Positions 22,735-33,330 of a DNA stretch of 64,000 nt are shown here, piece after piece; within the stretch, counting starts at the first letter, position 1; every line of letters starts with the position of its first letter. A program made the position numbers and the translations under genes. The stretch comes from Megamerina dolium (lineage: Eukaryota; Arthropoda; Insecta; Diptera; Megamerinidae), in contig OY978525.1 of assembly GCA_963854835.1 (NCBI GenBank), positions 61,688,355-61,752,354 on the forward strand. The letters are read 5' to 3'. The notes under the pieces were generated by a model, which saw nothing but the letters and a program-made list of their open reading frames with translations, was not told where the DNA came from and searched no databases.

Positions 22735-23335
22735 TGTCAACTCCTTAAATAGTTTAGATGTGAATCGTGTATTTTGATCACTAGCTATATTAAGTGGTAC
22801 TCCAAAACAAGCAACATATTCACGGAAAAACGTTTCAGAAATAGTAGTTGCTGACATATCTTTAATTGGATATACTTCTGGCCACCGTGTATTTCTATCA
22901 ATAAGGGTTAGTAAGTAACGATAGTCACTTGAAGAAGGTAAAGGACCGACAATATCAATATGTATGTGTTCAAATCTTCCTTTTGGAATCGGGATTTTTG
23001 TGATCGGAGACTTGGTGTGTTTATTAATTTTCGATTTCTGACAATTTATGCACTCTTTTGTCCATTGATTAACCATTTTATTTATTCCAGGCCAGAAATA
23101 TCTATTTGATATCAAATGACGGGTAGCTTTTACTACACCATGTGATATATTATGTAATTTAAAAAAATAATGTGACTCCACGTTTTCGGATTATAAGGTC
23201 TTGTGACTTCCATCGACATTTCACACCAAATCTCAATTTTAAGAATTGGAATTTTTATTGATTTCAGTTTGGATCTACTGTTTGTATCTGTCATTAGTGA
23301 TTTTTCGTCATTCTGTTGTTGTTGATACAAAGTTT
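22735..23335 (-). pseudogene. Gypsy G1 integrase fragment
   Basis: The minus strand carries the integrase zinc-binding end (a degraded H-H pair, then CINCQKSK supplying C-x2-C) preceded by YFWPGINKMVNQWTKEC. The catalytic core follows: FEHIHIDIVGPLPSS (first D) and PLNIASDQNTRFTSKLF (second D). The last residue of the D,D35E triad lies beyond the truncation at 22735, where the frame runs into SINE sequence. Integrase would insert the cDNA. This fragment is incomplete and frameshifted near 23160. Confidence 0.85.
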
Positions 23336-23344
23336 GTAAATTAA

Positions 23345-23935
23345 TATCATCTGTTTCTTAAACTGCTATACCTGGGTCTCTAGAAAGTGTATCCGCAACT
23401 ATATTTGATTCAACACCAATGTGTTATATATCGTTTGTTGTGAAATATATTCCAAATGTCTTGTTTGTCGAGGACTACTCTCAGTTTTAAATATATTAAT
23501 GGTTTGCGGTCTGTAAACACTATAAAATTTTGACCTACTAACCAATGTTGAAAATGTTTTATTTATCGAATGTACTATATTTGTACTCAGATGGACTGAG
23601 CTTTTTTGAGAAAAACGCTAACAATTCTTTACGTCCTTTGAATTCTTGTCGCAGAACACCAGAAATAGCTATAACTCATAACTGATAATTTTGCTTTACT
23701 GTTGAAATGATTGAGCAATACTTCCTTAGCAAAATTATCTTTTACAGCTTCAAAAAGTTTACAGGTTTTATATATGAACCGTATTTATTTAACTGTTTGA
23801 AAAGTATAGTTAAATGTTCTGATTCATTTTTACTTGCTATTAAAATGTCATCTAAATATGCGAATGTGAAATCAAAATTTTGTGTAACTTCATTCAATTA
23901 CGTAAACCAAAAGGCATTCTTGTAAAGTCGAACAT
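23345..23935 (-). pseudogene. Gypsy G1 RT C-terminal half and RNase H
   Basis: On the minus strand RT resumes below the palindrome with FTRMPFGLR and FAYLDDILIASKNESEH (catalytic YLDD), near 23820-23925. RNase H follows at about 23500-23640. It shares wording with the plus-strand scrap at 36046-36200 (FSKKLSPSEYKYSTF) but has an internal deletion just after that motif. Stops are frequent. Confidence 0.75.
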
Positions 23936-24048
23936 TCCAAAAGGGGTTGTAATAGAAGTCTTATGTACGTCTTTTTTTGCAACCAGATTCCGGTTGCAGA
24001 AGAAGACGTACATAAAACTTCTATTACAACCCCTTTTGGAATGTTCGA
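23928..24048. repeat. 57-bp inverted duplication inside RT of gypsy G1
   Basis: Arms at 23928-23984 and 23992-24048 match at 54 of 57 positions around a 7-base AGATTCC spacer. Both arms encode the same RT segment (residues VHKTSITTPFGMF), one on each strand. Copy G2 has the same structure at 40274-40394. Confidence 0.95.
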
Positions 24049-24430
24049 AGTTAAGCTTGTACTAGATCAATTTTGGAAAATATTTGTTTATCTTGAAAAT
24101 CTATATGTAAATCATGAATATGTGATAATGGATATTGGTCTGGTATTGTGATTAAATTCAATCTCCTATAATCTCCGCAGGGTCTCCAGTCATTTGGTTC
24201 TTTCTTTGGTACCAAGTGCAATGGAGATGACGCTTGAGATTTGGATGGACGACAAATGCCTGTTCTACCTAACATTTCGAATTCTGATTTAGCAATTTTA
24301 TATTTAATAGGATCGAGACGTTTTGGTCTGCAGAATGGAAGAGGCCCTTCTATTAAATTTGGAAATATCTTAAAAGTTCTGTGTATTTGTTATCTACCCA
24401 AAACATTTTAGGTAATGGAATATTGCAATA
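24049..24430 (-). pseudogene. Gypsy G1 RT N-terminal half
   Basis: The minus-strand frame reads EMLGRTGICRPSKSQASSP, HLVPKKEPNDWRPCGDYRRL and FSKIDLVQA, the fingers and first palm motif of gypsy RT (catalytic D in KIDL). It stops right at the inverted duplication. G2 encodes the same segment with a longer upstream frame. Confidence 0.85.
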
Positions 24431-24439
24431 ACGTTTATG

Positions 24440-24690
24440 TTTAATATCTATCCGTATTTTTCTAGAAAATCAGCACCAATTATAGATTTTGCTATATCAG
24501 CGATAAGAAATGTGAAAGGAAATACTCTTCGTAACCCTAAATTTATATTTATAATTTTTTTGCCGTAAGTCGAAATGTGTGTTCCGTTTGTTGCAGTTAA
24601 AATAATATCTGACGATCTCTTATAGCTTTTGAATTTTGATGCTGGTATAACTGAAATTTCAGCTCCACTGTATATCAAAAAGGTTAATTT
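24440..24690 (-). pseudogene. Gypsy G1 aspartic protease
   Basis: A 76-codon frame contains YSGAEISVIPASKF and ends GADFLEKYG, the retropepsin active-site and flap/C-terminal motifs. The catalytic Asp of the D-S-G box is Tyr here (copy G2 reads IDSGAEISVLP), so this copy lacks protease activity. A poly-T run at 24700-24718 separates it from the gag zinc knuckle. Confidence 0.8.
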
Positions 24691-24759
24691 ATTTAATTTA
24701 TTTTTTTTTTTTTTTTTCGTTAACGAATATGCGACGAGTAGAATATTCTAAGTTTCCAT

Positions 24760-25000
24760 TGTCCGTCACCATAACAATGCAATCTTTTAATTTTCCGAAT
24801 TATTTTGTTGGTTTTTATAAGCACAAGAGTGTTCGCATTTTCGTACTGTATCACCAAATTTATAATGGTAGTGACAGATCCAATTTCGTGAGAGTGATCT
24901 TTCACGGCTTCTTGAATTCCTTCGTCTATTAAATGAATTTTTGGAATACCGATTACTGTAATTCATTTGTCCTTTAATTTCACAAATGTCCAATTGTATT
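24760..25000 (-). pseudogene. Gypsy G1 gag, nucleocapsid part
   Basis: The minus-strand frame has an Arg/Ser/Asn-rich stretch, RNRRRNSRSRERSLSRN in approximate form, and a degraded knuckle CHYHYKFGDTVRKCEHSC. Copy G2 lacks the knuckle through a deletion of about 190 bases, so G1 keeps the older arrangement here. Confidence 0.65.
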
Positions 25001-25578
25001 TTCTAGAATTATTCACACATAATTGAAGTAACTTTCGTTAAATTTTAACCACTTTTCCAGATTATTTGTATAGTTGAATGTATTTCATTATTTTTAATAG
25101 AAAATAGAAAATAATGGAATTCCCAGCTAATAATTCTAATGATCTGTAGTATTCTGAAGGTCTACGATCTCCTATTTCAGGATCACTTAAGATCCTAGCC
25201 TATTAACAATAGTGCTGTTTTTTTACTTTGTAACACTATAACTAAGGTTGATTAAAGTATAAGCAAGTTCAATTGAACTCGGTTAAAATAGGCTATGTCG
25301 CTTATTTTGGTTGTTACTTTGCATGCAGTTCGGCAAATAAGCGAGTGTTCTTTTGCAACTCGCATGCAAAAGAATGCAGCTTATATTTTAGATTAAAGGA
25401 ATTTGTATTGTCAAATTAAGAGGTTTGATATGGGTGAATAAGTGTATAGAATATGGAGAATAAATAACAAAATGTTTATGTAATGTAAATATTAATTAAT
25501 GTAAATAATAATTAAAAATAACTTATCTTAAATTTTTTAAAAAATATTGATTGATGATGTCTTTTTTTTTCTTTGAAT
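25001..25578. other. Gypsy G1 gag/leader region, AT-rich, no frame
   Basis: Position between nucleocapsid and primer site implies gag and leader. It has many stops and no frame longer than chance. A similar AT-rich leader is seen in G2 (41605-42520). Confidence 0.5.
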
Positions 25579-26622
25579 AATTTTTAATAATGTTCTTTGT
25601 CCTATATTTTGTTTGTTGTAGATTAGTAATTGTTGTTGATTTTTGATCTCTTGAAATACGTCTATTGTAGTTTTTTTCATGTTACATACATTTTTAAATT
25701 TTCTTTAATATCTTATAGCCTAGACAGACGACAGCCTAATTCCGGATTACCGGCGCACTTAATCCGAATAAAATAATAACCTGACAGACGGCAGTATTGC
25801 GGATTAACTAAACGGGTGATTGCTGTTTTATTAGGTCTGTCCACTTACATTACTATCACTATCAATTTCTGTCATCTATCACTCTCGATATGAGAAAATC
25901 TACAAGAAGTACGTGAACTGAAAACGATCAGAAACTTGTAAATTGACATTCACCGTTCATAATTGACAGCTGGATTTATTTGTTCGCCAACACTTTTCAT
26001 GTTGAAAACTGTAAACAATTGTTGAAAGTTTTTCGTTAGCAAACACACCTAATATTTTGTAAAATGGATGGAGAAAATTTCACAATAGACAATTTTGATA
26101 TCTTGTAGAAATTTTGATTGATGTTCTTTGTTTTATATTCTGATTGTTGTAGATTTGTAATTGTTGTTGATTTTTGATCTCTTGAAATACGTCTATTGTA
26201 GTTTTTTTCATGTTACATACATTTTTAAATTTTCTTTGATATCTTATAGCCTAGACAGACGGCAGCCTAATTCCGGATTACCGGCGCACTTAATCCGAAT
26301 AAAATAATAACCTGACAGACGGCAGTATTGCGGATAAACTAAACGGCTGATTGCTGTTTTATTAGGTCTGTCCACTTACATTACTATCACTATCAATTTC
26401 TGTCATCTATCACTCTCGATATGAGAAAATCTACAAGAAGTACGTGAACTGAAAACAATCAGAAACTTGTAAATTGACATTCACCGTTCATAATTGACAG
26501 CTGGATTTATTTGTTCGCCAACACTTTTCATGTTGAAAACTGTAAACAATTGTTGAAAGTTTTTCGTTAGCGAACACACCTAATATTTTGTAAAATGGAT
26601 GGAGAAAATTTCACAATAGACA
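25579..26622. repeat. 531-bp tandem duplication carrying the MITE 5' part
   Basis: Bases 25579-26091 and 26110-26622 are near-identical at a constant offset of 531. Each unit includes about 137 bases of left flank plus the first 376 bases of the MITE that is complete at 26247-26774. Few mismatches separate the units, so the duplication is fairly recent. It is consistent with unequal exchange or replication slippage. Confidence 0.95.
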
Positions 26623-26774
26623 CTTTTCAGCAGTGTTGCCATCGCAAATTGCCCTAATCCTCTTTTATTTTGAGAATTAACTCATAGAATTTATGCGGAT
26701 TAGCTGCAGTTAATGCCCGAGTTAATTCGAATTAACTCGGTAATCCGGAATTAGGCTGCCGTCTGTCTAGGCTA
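26247..26774. mobile_element. PIF/Harbinger-like MITE (528 bp)
   Basis: The termini are inverted repeats: TAGCCTAGACAGACGGCAGC at the left and its complement GCTGCCGTCTGTCTAGGCTA at the right, extending through CCTAATTCCGGATTACCGG. The 3-base direct repeat TTA flanks both sides (26244-26246, 26775-26777), the TWA target preference of PIF/Harbinger transposons. There is no coding frame. Internal copies of the GACAGACGGCAG motif and a 24-base palindrome at 26717-26740 are present. Confidence 0.85.
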
Positions 26775-26927
26775 TTACACAATCCTTTTATATTTTATTT
26801 TGTATTTTAATACTTATTTATTCTTCCAATTGTGGTTTAGTATTTGGTATTTGTATTTGCTAATTTGTTCTTTTTGAGATTTCTTTTTTACAATTTCTTG
26901 TAAGTCTCCATTATTATCTTATAAGAA

Positions 26928-26945
26928 CTCCTGGCAGGATCACCA
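26928..26945 (-). other. Primer binding site of gypsy G1 (tRNA-Arg type)
   Basis: On the minus strand TGGTGATCCTGCCAGGAG follows an LTR-like end by two bases. Its complement resembles the 3' end of insect tRNA-Arg plus CCA. G2 has TGGCGATCCTGCCAGGAG at the equivalent place. The tRNA identity comes from memory of tRNA-Arg. Confidence 0.7.
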
Positions 26946-27044
26946 ATTGTGGATGTTTGGAGGTTGAATTAAAATTATATTATTTGGGTGAAGTAAAAAG
27001 TAAATTTTTATTTTTGAAATTATGTTCACTACACACACACACAC

Positions 27045-27246
<202 letters not shown>

Positions 27247-27466
27247 ATGGCCATCACTATTCTGAGCTTTGTTACAGAATTCTTTTAGAAGCTTTTCCAT
27301 GGCAAATCGTTGCTGCCAGAAATATTGCCACTTACTTGCCGACAGGTTGGTACCGTTCGAAAGATAAATCTTTTCGATATTAAATTTGTTATACTTCAGG
27401 CGGGAATCGAACCCACAACCTACAGATCTGAAAACCAACACACTAACTACTGAGCTACGACTATAT
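27247..27466 (-). mobile_element. tRNA-derived SINE, copy S3 (3' part replaced by (TA)n)
   Basis: The head and first half match the other copies: GTAGCTCAGTAGTTAG on the minus strand, the GGGTTCGATTCCCG B box and GAAAGATTTATCTTTCGAAC. The body then stops at the (TA)n tract, losing the 3' half. Confidence 0.85.
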
Positions 27467-27567
27467 ACAGTTGTACAAAATAAATGTTGCAATTATTTTT
27501 GACAGAATCCAGTGATCGAACAGGATTAATTCAAATAGGATTAAACGTTCACAACATAAAAATGTAA

Positions 27568-27690
27568 TAGCCTAGAAAGACGGCAGCCTAAATGCGGCTT
27601 AACAGCACACTTAATCCGAATTAACCTGACAGACGACAATATTGTAGATTAAGCAAACAGCTGATTGCTTTTTTATTAGTTTTGGCCAGA
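27568..27690. mobile_element. PIF/Harbinger-like MITE fragment
   Basis: Starts TAGCCTAGAAAGACGGCAGC after a TAA trinucleotide and matches the first 110-120 bases of the 26247 MITE, diverged. The right end is missing. Confidence 0.8.
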
Positions 27691-28182
27691 GACATATATG
27701 CTTAGAGAATTCTCATATTCCAGTATACAAAATTTTAAAAGGAATAACCAGAAATCAGCGGGAGTGGATTTTCTGTTGAACGTGTATGAATCGAAATATC
27801 AGACGAAATAGAAGTGGACAATCGAACAAATGGTTCGATCATACCGCAAAAAGTAGAAAGCGACATGGTATGGGAAGAAGACGAAAGCGGACTGCACATA
27901 ACATACAAAAGCAAAACGTGCGTACAGATTTTGTATTGTTTACATTATGAATTATGATATTCCTGGATCATATTCAATAATAATTCTTCATTTATATCAT
28001 TTATTTAATATTATTTGTTATTTAATCTTTAAGTAATATTCATTATTTAGACATAATTTATTTATTTCATTTAGTTTTTTTAAAAACATCTTATTTTATA
28101 AAAAAATGACTAAATATATTTTAATAATAATATGTTATTTCAAATAATTCATTTAATTATTTTATTAAAAAAATAAAAATAA
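27691..28182. other. AT-rich stretch, nothing recognisable
   Basis: I see no gene or repeat family with another copy in this window. A moderately GC-balanced piece at 27700-27930 has no long frame. Confidence 0.5.
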
Positions 28183-28517
28183 ATATGCGGCACTTAATGT
28201 CCCGAAGGGCTCATTGGCCGAGCTTCTCTTCCATTACTGTTGTGCGTGTTAAATTTTGGACAGTATTAGAAGGGACCTACTTGTTTTAGCCGGTTCCGAA
28301 CGGCAGAACCCTTGTGACATCACTTTTTCTGAGCTTCGTCACAGAGTTCTTTTAGAATCTTTTTCATGGCAAGATGTGCCAATTGCTTGCCGACAGTTGG
28401 GTACCGTTTGAAAGAAAAATCTTTTCGATATTAAATTTGTTATGCATCAGCCGGGGATTGAACCACGACCTACAGATGAGAAGGCCAACCTACTATCCAC
28501 TGATCTACGGCACCCAT
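28183..28517 (-). mobile_element. tRNA-derived SINE, copy S4
   Basis: Nearly full length. On the minus strand it runs from GGGTGCCGTAGATCAGTGG through the B-box region and body to AGCCCTTCGGGACATTAAG and GCCGCATATTTATTTTTATT, an AT/ATTT tail. It is the short-tail form, like S1 and S5. Confidence 0.9.
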
Positions 28518-29090
28518 CTTTTTATCTTATTATAATTTTAAATTCATTCTTACTTCAAGAATATGTTGTTTTTCAATCATATGATTTTCTTGCTTGCAAA
28601 TTTGTAAAGTATCCAGTATAAACTTGTAAGTTCTCTCACAAAGAATTGTCATTTAGCGCTCCCTTTTTCTATCTTGTTGCAAATTTTTTGGTGTAAACAC
28701 ACAGCATTTGACAAAAAATGATCATTTATACGAATTTGTACGAATTTTCGGTGACCAAACACACCTTATAGCAGTATTTTCTAAACATCCAACAATTTAA
28801 ATTGGTCAAATGGGTACAATCTTCAGCAACCAATACAATTAGGTAATAAGTGTTCATTTTGGTTTTTCTATTGAAAACAATGAAAAACCCAATAAAATAA
28901 AAAAAGTAGTTTTCTACACATAACATTATTGATATTTTAGTTTTTATTGCCTTTTTGATTGCTTTCTATTTTTTCAATCTTTTTGTATTTATTACACATC
29001 TATGAATTTCCACTTCAGTGGAAAATTTAAATGCATGTGATTTTAGTTTTTGTAGTTTGTCGTTTAATTACCACCACCTGAAACTGGTGC
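28518..29090. other. Non-coding stretch upstream of the mS37-like gene
   Basis: No convincing frame. The end of this stretch should hold the promoter of the downstream gene, but I cannot point to a TATA box or initiator with confidence. Confidence 0.4.
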
Positions 29091-29227
29091 GTCTTGTGTG
29101 AAATAAAGAAGTGAAAATTTTTGGCGAAAATATTCAATGTGTTGTGTCACCGAATGAGGACTCAGTGCACATATATAAAGAAATTACGTGGGTGAGAGTG
29201 AATATTTTATAAGATTTCCAGTTCCAG

Positions 29228-29321
29228 GTAATAAGGTCTGATTTGTTGGATTGGCAAAATCGTGGTATGAAAACGAAATGGATCGTTTAAATGATAAATT
29301 TTATTATATTTATATTTTTAG
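29228..29321 (+). other. Putative 94-bp intron in the 5' UTR of the mS37-like gene
   Basis: A donor CAG|GTAATA at 29227/29228 and an acceptor TATATTTTTAG with a T-rich tract ending at 29321 bound a fly-sized intron. The start codon follows 3 bases after the acceptor. The upstream exon has only a short out-of-frame ATG. Confidence 0.55.
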
Positions 29322-29324
29322 GTC

Positions 29325-29690
29325 ATGCGTATCCTTTGTTCCTTCTGGGGCAAACACAACGCTCGTGCTCAACAGATGGAAAATGATATACCTTTTCAGG
29401 AAATATTACCTTTGCGGTTAAAAAATACTGTAAGTGGTAAAGCGGATTCAAGTTCAGATGTAGATTGTTTACACGAAATGGGTGTGCTTTTGGCTTGTTT
29501 AAAAGATAACGATTTTGTAGAACAATATTGTAATAAGGAGATCAATCGGTTTCAAAGCTGCTATAAGTTCTACACAAATAAAAAGTTTGAGGCTAAGAAG
29601 ACGGTTAATCAAGGTATAGTGATGCCTGGGAAAAATATGAATTATAATCAATTGAATAAGTACATGCGGAGGTATCCAAATTTTGTTTAA
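29325..29690 (+). CDS. CHCH-domain protein, mitochondrial small-ribosomal-subunit mS37 (CHCHD1)-like
   Basis: The 121-residue product has a twin CX9C signature: Cys48-x9-Cys58 (CLHEMGVLLAC) and Cys69-x9-Cys79 (CNKEINRFQSC), the helix-hairpin fold oxidised by Mia40 in the mitochondrial intermembrane space. The basic N-terminal part, the spacing of the pairs and the C-terminal motif NQLNKYMRRYPN fit mS37/CHCHD1, a component of the mitochondrial small ribosomal subunit; family members are about 115-125 residues. The ATG follows directly after a probable splice acceptor. The frame is open with no disruption, and it is the only plausible ordinary host gene here, set among transposable elements. 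Other small CX9C proteins are the main alternatives. The gene symbol is left blank because orthology was not tested. Confidence 0.75.
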   Translation: MRILCSFWGKHNARAQQMENDIPFQEILPLRLKNTVSGKADSSSDVDCLHEMGVLLACLKDNDFVEQYCNKEINRFQSCYKFYTNKKFEAKKTVNQGIVMPGKNMNYNQLNKYMRRYPNFV

Positions 29691-29839
29691 AAATACACAT
29701 GTATTCTAAAAAATTTTATACCATTGGAATAATTTATTTATTGTATTTTTATTCGATTAGAGTTAGGTAATAATTCCAAACTGCTGTGTTGATTGACATG
29801 AAACAAAATTGTATAATAACTGGAAATATTCACCCTTAT

Positions 29840-30040
29840 TGTTAACGATTATATATATGTATATTAAAATCCCGTTAACATAAAATTGAATCTATTTATT
29901 TTTAAGAAAATTTTATAATTGAATTGAAAAATGAAAATTTTCGATATATAAAAATAAGATCATATTGATCATCAATAAGAATATTTAACAAGTACAAACA
30001 TTACAAGTTGCTAGAATATCAACATAATAATAATATAACA
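29840..30040 (-). repeat. 3' LTR of antisense gypsy copy G3
   Basis: 201 bases, bounded TGTTAACG and ATATAACA (inverted TGTTA/TAACA ends). It matches the G2 LTR at 42545-42733 over most of its length. On the minus strand it is preceded by a purine tract GGAGGAGGAGAGTAG (30041-30062), the polypurine tract that primes plus-strand DNA. Confidence 0.8.
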
Positions 30041-30199
30041 CTACAACTACTCTCCTCCTCCAAATTAATTCATTGTAAGTAAATTAAATGTAACTTTAAT
30101 TTTTTTTTTATTTGGTGTGATCTGTGTGTGTATCACTATCTAGAAAAACAGGTTTAATTTTATCGATAGAAATATTTTAATATGTATTATTGACGTTTA

Positions 30200-30640
30200 C
30201 TTTAAACCATTTTGGATTCTTTTGATCACCTCAAATGGTCCCTGATATGGTTCTTGTAACCCAATTTTCTTCCTGTCAACTCTTATAAAGACAAATTTGC
30301 AACTATATAAATCTGTTGGAACAAATACTGGTAAATCCTAATGATGTGATATATTTGAACGACTGTTACGAAAATTTTCCTTCAATCTAGCTAATGTATC
30401 AGTTGGATCAAAATTTTGTTTTGTTTCAACAGCTAACTGACATGATAGTCTTAAACTTTGTCCATAAACCATTTCAGCGGCAGTTGAATTGATATCTTCC
30501 TTAAAAGCAGATCGTATCCCTAAAAGTATCATAGGTAACTCATCGTACCATCTAACGTTATTATCTTTGGCTATTATTGATGCTTTCAATTGTCTGTGAA
30601 AACGTTCAATCTTCCATTAGATTGAGGATGATATGAAGCA
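30200..30640 (-). pseudogene. Gypsy G3 integrase C-terminal part
   Basis: On the minus strand, VRWYDELPMILLGIRSAFKE and STAAEMVYGQSLRLSCQL are the conserved end of the gypsy integrase core. After a stop near 30338 come basic residues and EPYQGPFEVI, a GPY/F-like C-terminal module. The N-terminal part is cut off at about 30650, where the poly-A of Jockey copy J1 begins. The element is therefore a 3' fragment ending in the LTR at 29840. Confidence 0.8.
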
Positions 30641-30650
30641 GTAACTATTT

Positions 30651-33236
30651 TATTTTTTTTTTTTTTTTTTTTTTTTTTTTAGCTTATTTTTTTTTTATTG
30701 AATCTTTCTTAAATACGAGAAACTAACAATAAGTATTCAAATCTTACAAACTAAATAAAACTATGTGATATCCCCTACGTTCCATCACAATTTGGTGAGT
30801 CGCGAGATGTAGCAATTTTACAGCATAGTCAGTGTGTCTTTTCTTTTTAATCGACGATGCCCCTTGCTCAGCAACAATTGCCTAGCAAGGGGATTCGGAT
30901 GATTGTGTAATTTTTGAATGTAGCTTCTGCAGTACATTGCAACTTCCTCAGAAATTGTGGATACATTTAAATCTCGATGGATGTTAACGTTCCTCATATA
31001 CCAAGGCGCGTTTACAATAATTCGCAGACACTTGGATTGTATTCGCTGCAATTTTTCGATATTAGAGGGAGATGCGGTGCCCCAAAACTGAATACCATAA
31101 GTCCAGATTGGTTTCAGGATTGCTTTATATAATAGCACTTTGTATTCAAGATTCAACTTTGATCTTTTGTGTAACAGCCACCATAACTGATTCATTTTAA
31201 GCTTGATCTGAGTTTTCTTTGCCTCTATGTGATTTTTCCATGTCAGCCTTCTGTCGAGGTGAATACCCAAGTACTTTGTTGAGGAACATTGTGGAACTGA
31301 TTGGCCATTAATTTTAAGTGGGGGACATGTATCTAGCCTTAGCGTGAAGGTTACATGTACGCTCTTTGATTCATTGACTTTTATACGCCATTTTGCTAGC
31401 CAGATTTCGAGAGAATCGACATGAGTCTGCAGGAGTTTAGTAGCTTCTATGGGGTTAGAGCGAGAGCACAATATTGCCGTATCATCAGCAAAGGTCGATA
31501 TGAATGTATAGTTATTGTTGGGCATATCTGAAGTGTATAAGACATACAGTAAGGGACCCAAAACGCTTCCTTGAGGAACGCCAGCGTGAATATCCAATGG
31601 ATTTGTTGTGTAATCCTTGTGATGTACGAGAAATTGTCTTTTCGTGAGGTAGCAACTAAGCAATGAGGAGACATTTGCAGGCAGTAATAGTTTGAGTTTT
31701 TAAATAAGGCCATCGTGCCATACTTTATCGAAAGCTTGAGTGATATCAAGAAAGACAGCTGAGCAATACTTTTTTTCTTCAAAAGTGTTCCTTGTCAGAG
31801 TTACAATGCGGTGGACTTGTTCTATTGTGCCGTGCTGTTTTCTAAATCCAAACTGATGTTGAGGAATCAGTTGGTTGAGATTAATAAATGGAGTTATATT
31901 CATGACAAGTAGCTTTTCGAATACTTTAGAAAGTAGAGGCAGGAGGCTGATAGGTCTGTACGATGCAACTTTTGTAGGGTCTTTTCCTGGTTTTGCTATC
32001 ATAATAATTTTTGAAGTTTTCCAGCATTTGGGAAAGTGTTTAATACGAAGGATAGCATTGAAAATGTGCATCAGATGAATTACTGAAGCCGGAGGTAGCT
32101 CTTTTATCATTTTACCGGTAATTTTATCTGGACCAGGTGATTTTTTTGGGTTTAAATCTTTATAAATTGCTTTGAATATGTCCTTTTTTTAATTTTGAGC
32201 GTTATTGAGCAAGGTTGAGAAGTTAATTTTGGTAATGAGGACTGTGAAGAAGGTGGATTGGGTGTAAACACACTTTTTAGGTGGTTTGCAAAAGCCAAAC
32301 CCTTCTCACAGTTGCTTCTAGCCCAATTACCGTCACTCAAACGGATGGGGGAATCAGTGAGAATTGGCCGATTTGATTTTTTTGCTGATTTCCACAAAGA
32401 GTAGTCTGACGCTTCACCAGGTGTTAATTTCGCTATGTGCTCTTCTAACTCTTTGTTGTTTTTATTTTTCAAGGCTTGCTTTAGCTTTCGAGTGCAGTGC
32501 TGTAGCTGTGTTTTCAGATTCGGTGATCTGAATTCTTGCCATTGTCTTCGGAGTCTTCTTTTCTGTCTTACTAGCAATTCAATGTCTGCTGGTGTGTATT
32601 GGCTATATTTTGATTGCTTGCATACCTTTGTGCAGGTGGCTGAGCTGAGAGCTAATGAGAGTAGCTGGTTGAATTTTTCGAGTGCTGAGTCTACATCGTG
32701 TCCATTTCTTAATACAGTACTCAGAGGAAGATGGGAATTTATATATTTCTTGAATTTTAACCAGTCTATTTTCTTTCTAACGCAATTGCCTTGGGGGCTT
32801 GGTGATTTTATAGATATTACCGTGGGTGAGTGGTCAGATGATAGATCATAATTACACTCTGTGGAGATATTTTCCATCTGCAAACCTTTGGCGACTCCAA
32901 AGTCTATGAGATCGGGTATTTTCCTCTTGTCCGTCGGCCAATATGTCGGTTGACCATTTGAAATAACATCGTAGCCATGGTTAGTGATGATTGAACATAG
33001 TCTTCTGCCTTTTGGAGTTATTAAGCGGGAGCCCCAGTGAGTGTGTTTGGCGTTGAAATCGCCAGCAACCAAGAATTTGCTACCAAGAGTTGAGAAAAAT
33101 TCTTTATATTGCTGTTCGGTAATACTGTATCTTGGGGGACAGTATATCGCAGATATTACTAGCTTAGAGATGTATTCTTCCAGACATATAGATGTTGCTT
33201 GCAAGTAGACGCTACTGAAATCTTCGAGAACATGAT
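30651..33236 (-). mobile_element. Jockey-like LINE, copy J1 (5' truncated, poly-A tailed)
   Basis: An antisense copy with a poly-A tail (poly-T at 30651-30680), a 3' UTR of about 130 bases and most of ORF2. The 5' end is lost within the endonuclease at about 33236. It is very close in sequence to J3. It landed in the integrase of gypsy G3. Confidence 0.9.
30818..33204 (-). pseudogene. J1 ORF2 (endonuclease-RT) with two lesions
   Basis: The frame carries the C-terminal endonuclease (FLVAGDFNAKHTHWGSR; NYDLSSDHSPTVISI), the RT core (KIIMIAKPGKDPTKVASYRP, HQFGFRKQHGTIEQVHR, VFLDITQAFDKVWHDG, GVPQGSVLGPL, STFADDTAILC with the FADD catalytic box) and a C-terminal region. Against J3 it has two inactivating changes: a frameshift in an A-run near 32187 and a TAC-to-TAA nonsense change near 31701. 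The N-terminal endonuclease box is missing. It would otherwise be nearly intact, indicating a young insertion. Confidence 0.9.
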
Positions 33237-33330
33237 GAGTACTTTACATGATGAGTATTTTTATGAGTACATAAAAATTTTGTCAGGTGGTCTGGTGTTG
33301 TTTTCGCAAGGTAACGTGTCTAATTGCCTC

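Larger units (their letters stand above)
22721..26948 (-). mobile_element. Antisense gypsy-type LTR retrotransposon, copy G1 (3' end missing)
   Basis: On the minus strand, from high to low coordinates: a primer binding site (26945-26928), a long AT-rich leader carrying a MITE and a tandem duplication, a gag zinc knuckle, protease, RT, RNase H and integrase. It is cut inside the integrase core at about 22735, where RTE copy B and SINE S2 lie. The 3' LTR is absent. Its pol aligns with copy G2 (40151-41600), and both carry the same inverted duplication in RT. Many stops and frame changes make it inactive. Confidence 0.82.

Noticed and set aside
26924..26948. Similarity of TGGTGATCCTGCCAGGAG (minus) to the 5' end of 18S rRNA
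   Set aside because: It lies two bases from an LTR-like end, the G2 counterpart is in the same position, and it fits a tRNA-Arg primer site better; similarity stops after about 20 bases.
32435..32851. 138-codon plus-strand frame (and its equivalent at 50107-50523)
   Set aside because: It is an antisense shadow of Jockey ORF2 and appears at the same place in several copies only because the LINE is repeated.
33260..33300. Integrase remnant suggested by the shared string TGACAAAATTTTTAT with 22727
   Set aside because: The shared string is only about 15 AT-rich bases and the translation around it is not integrase.
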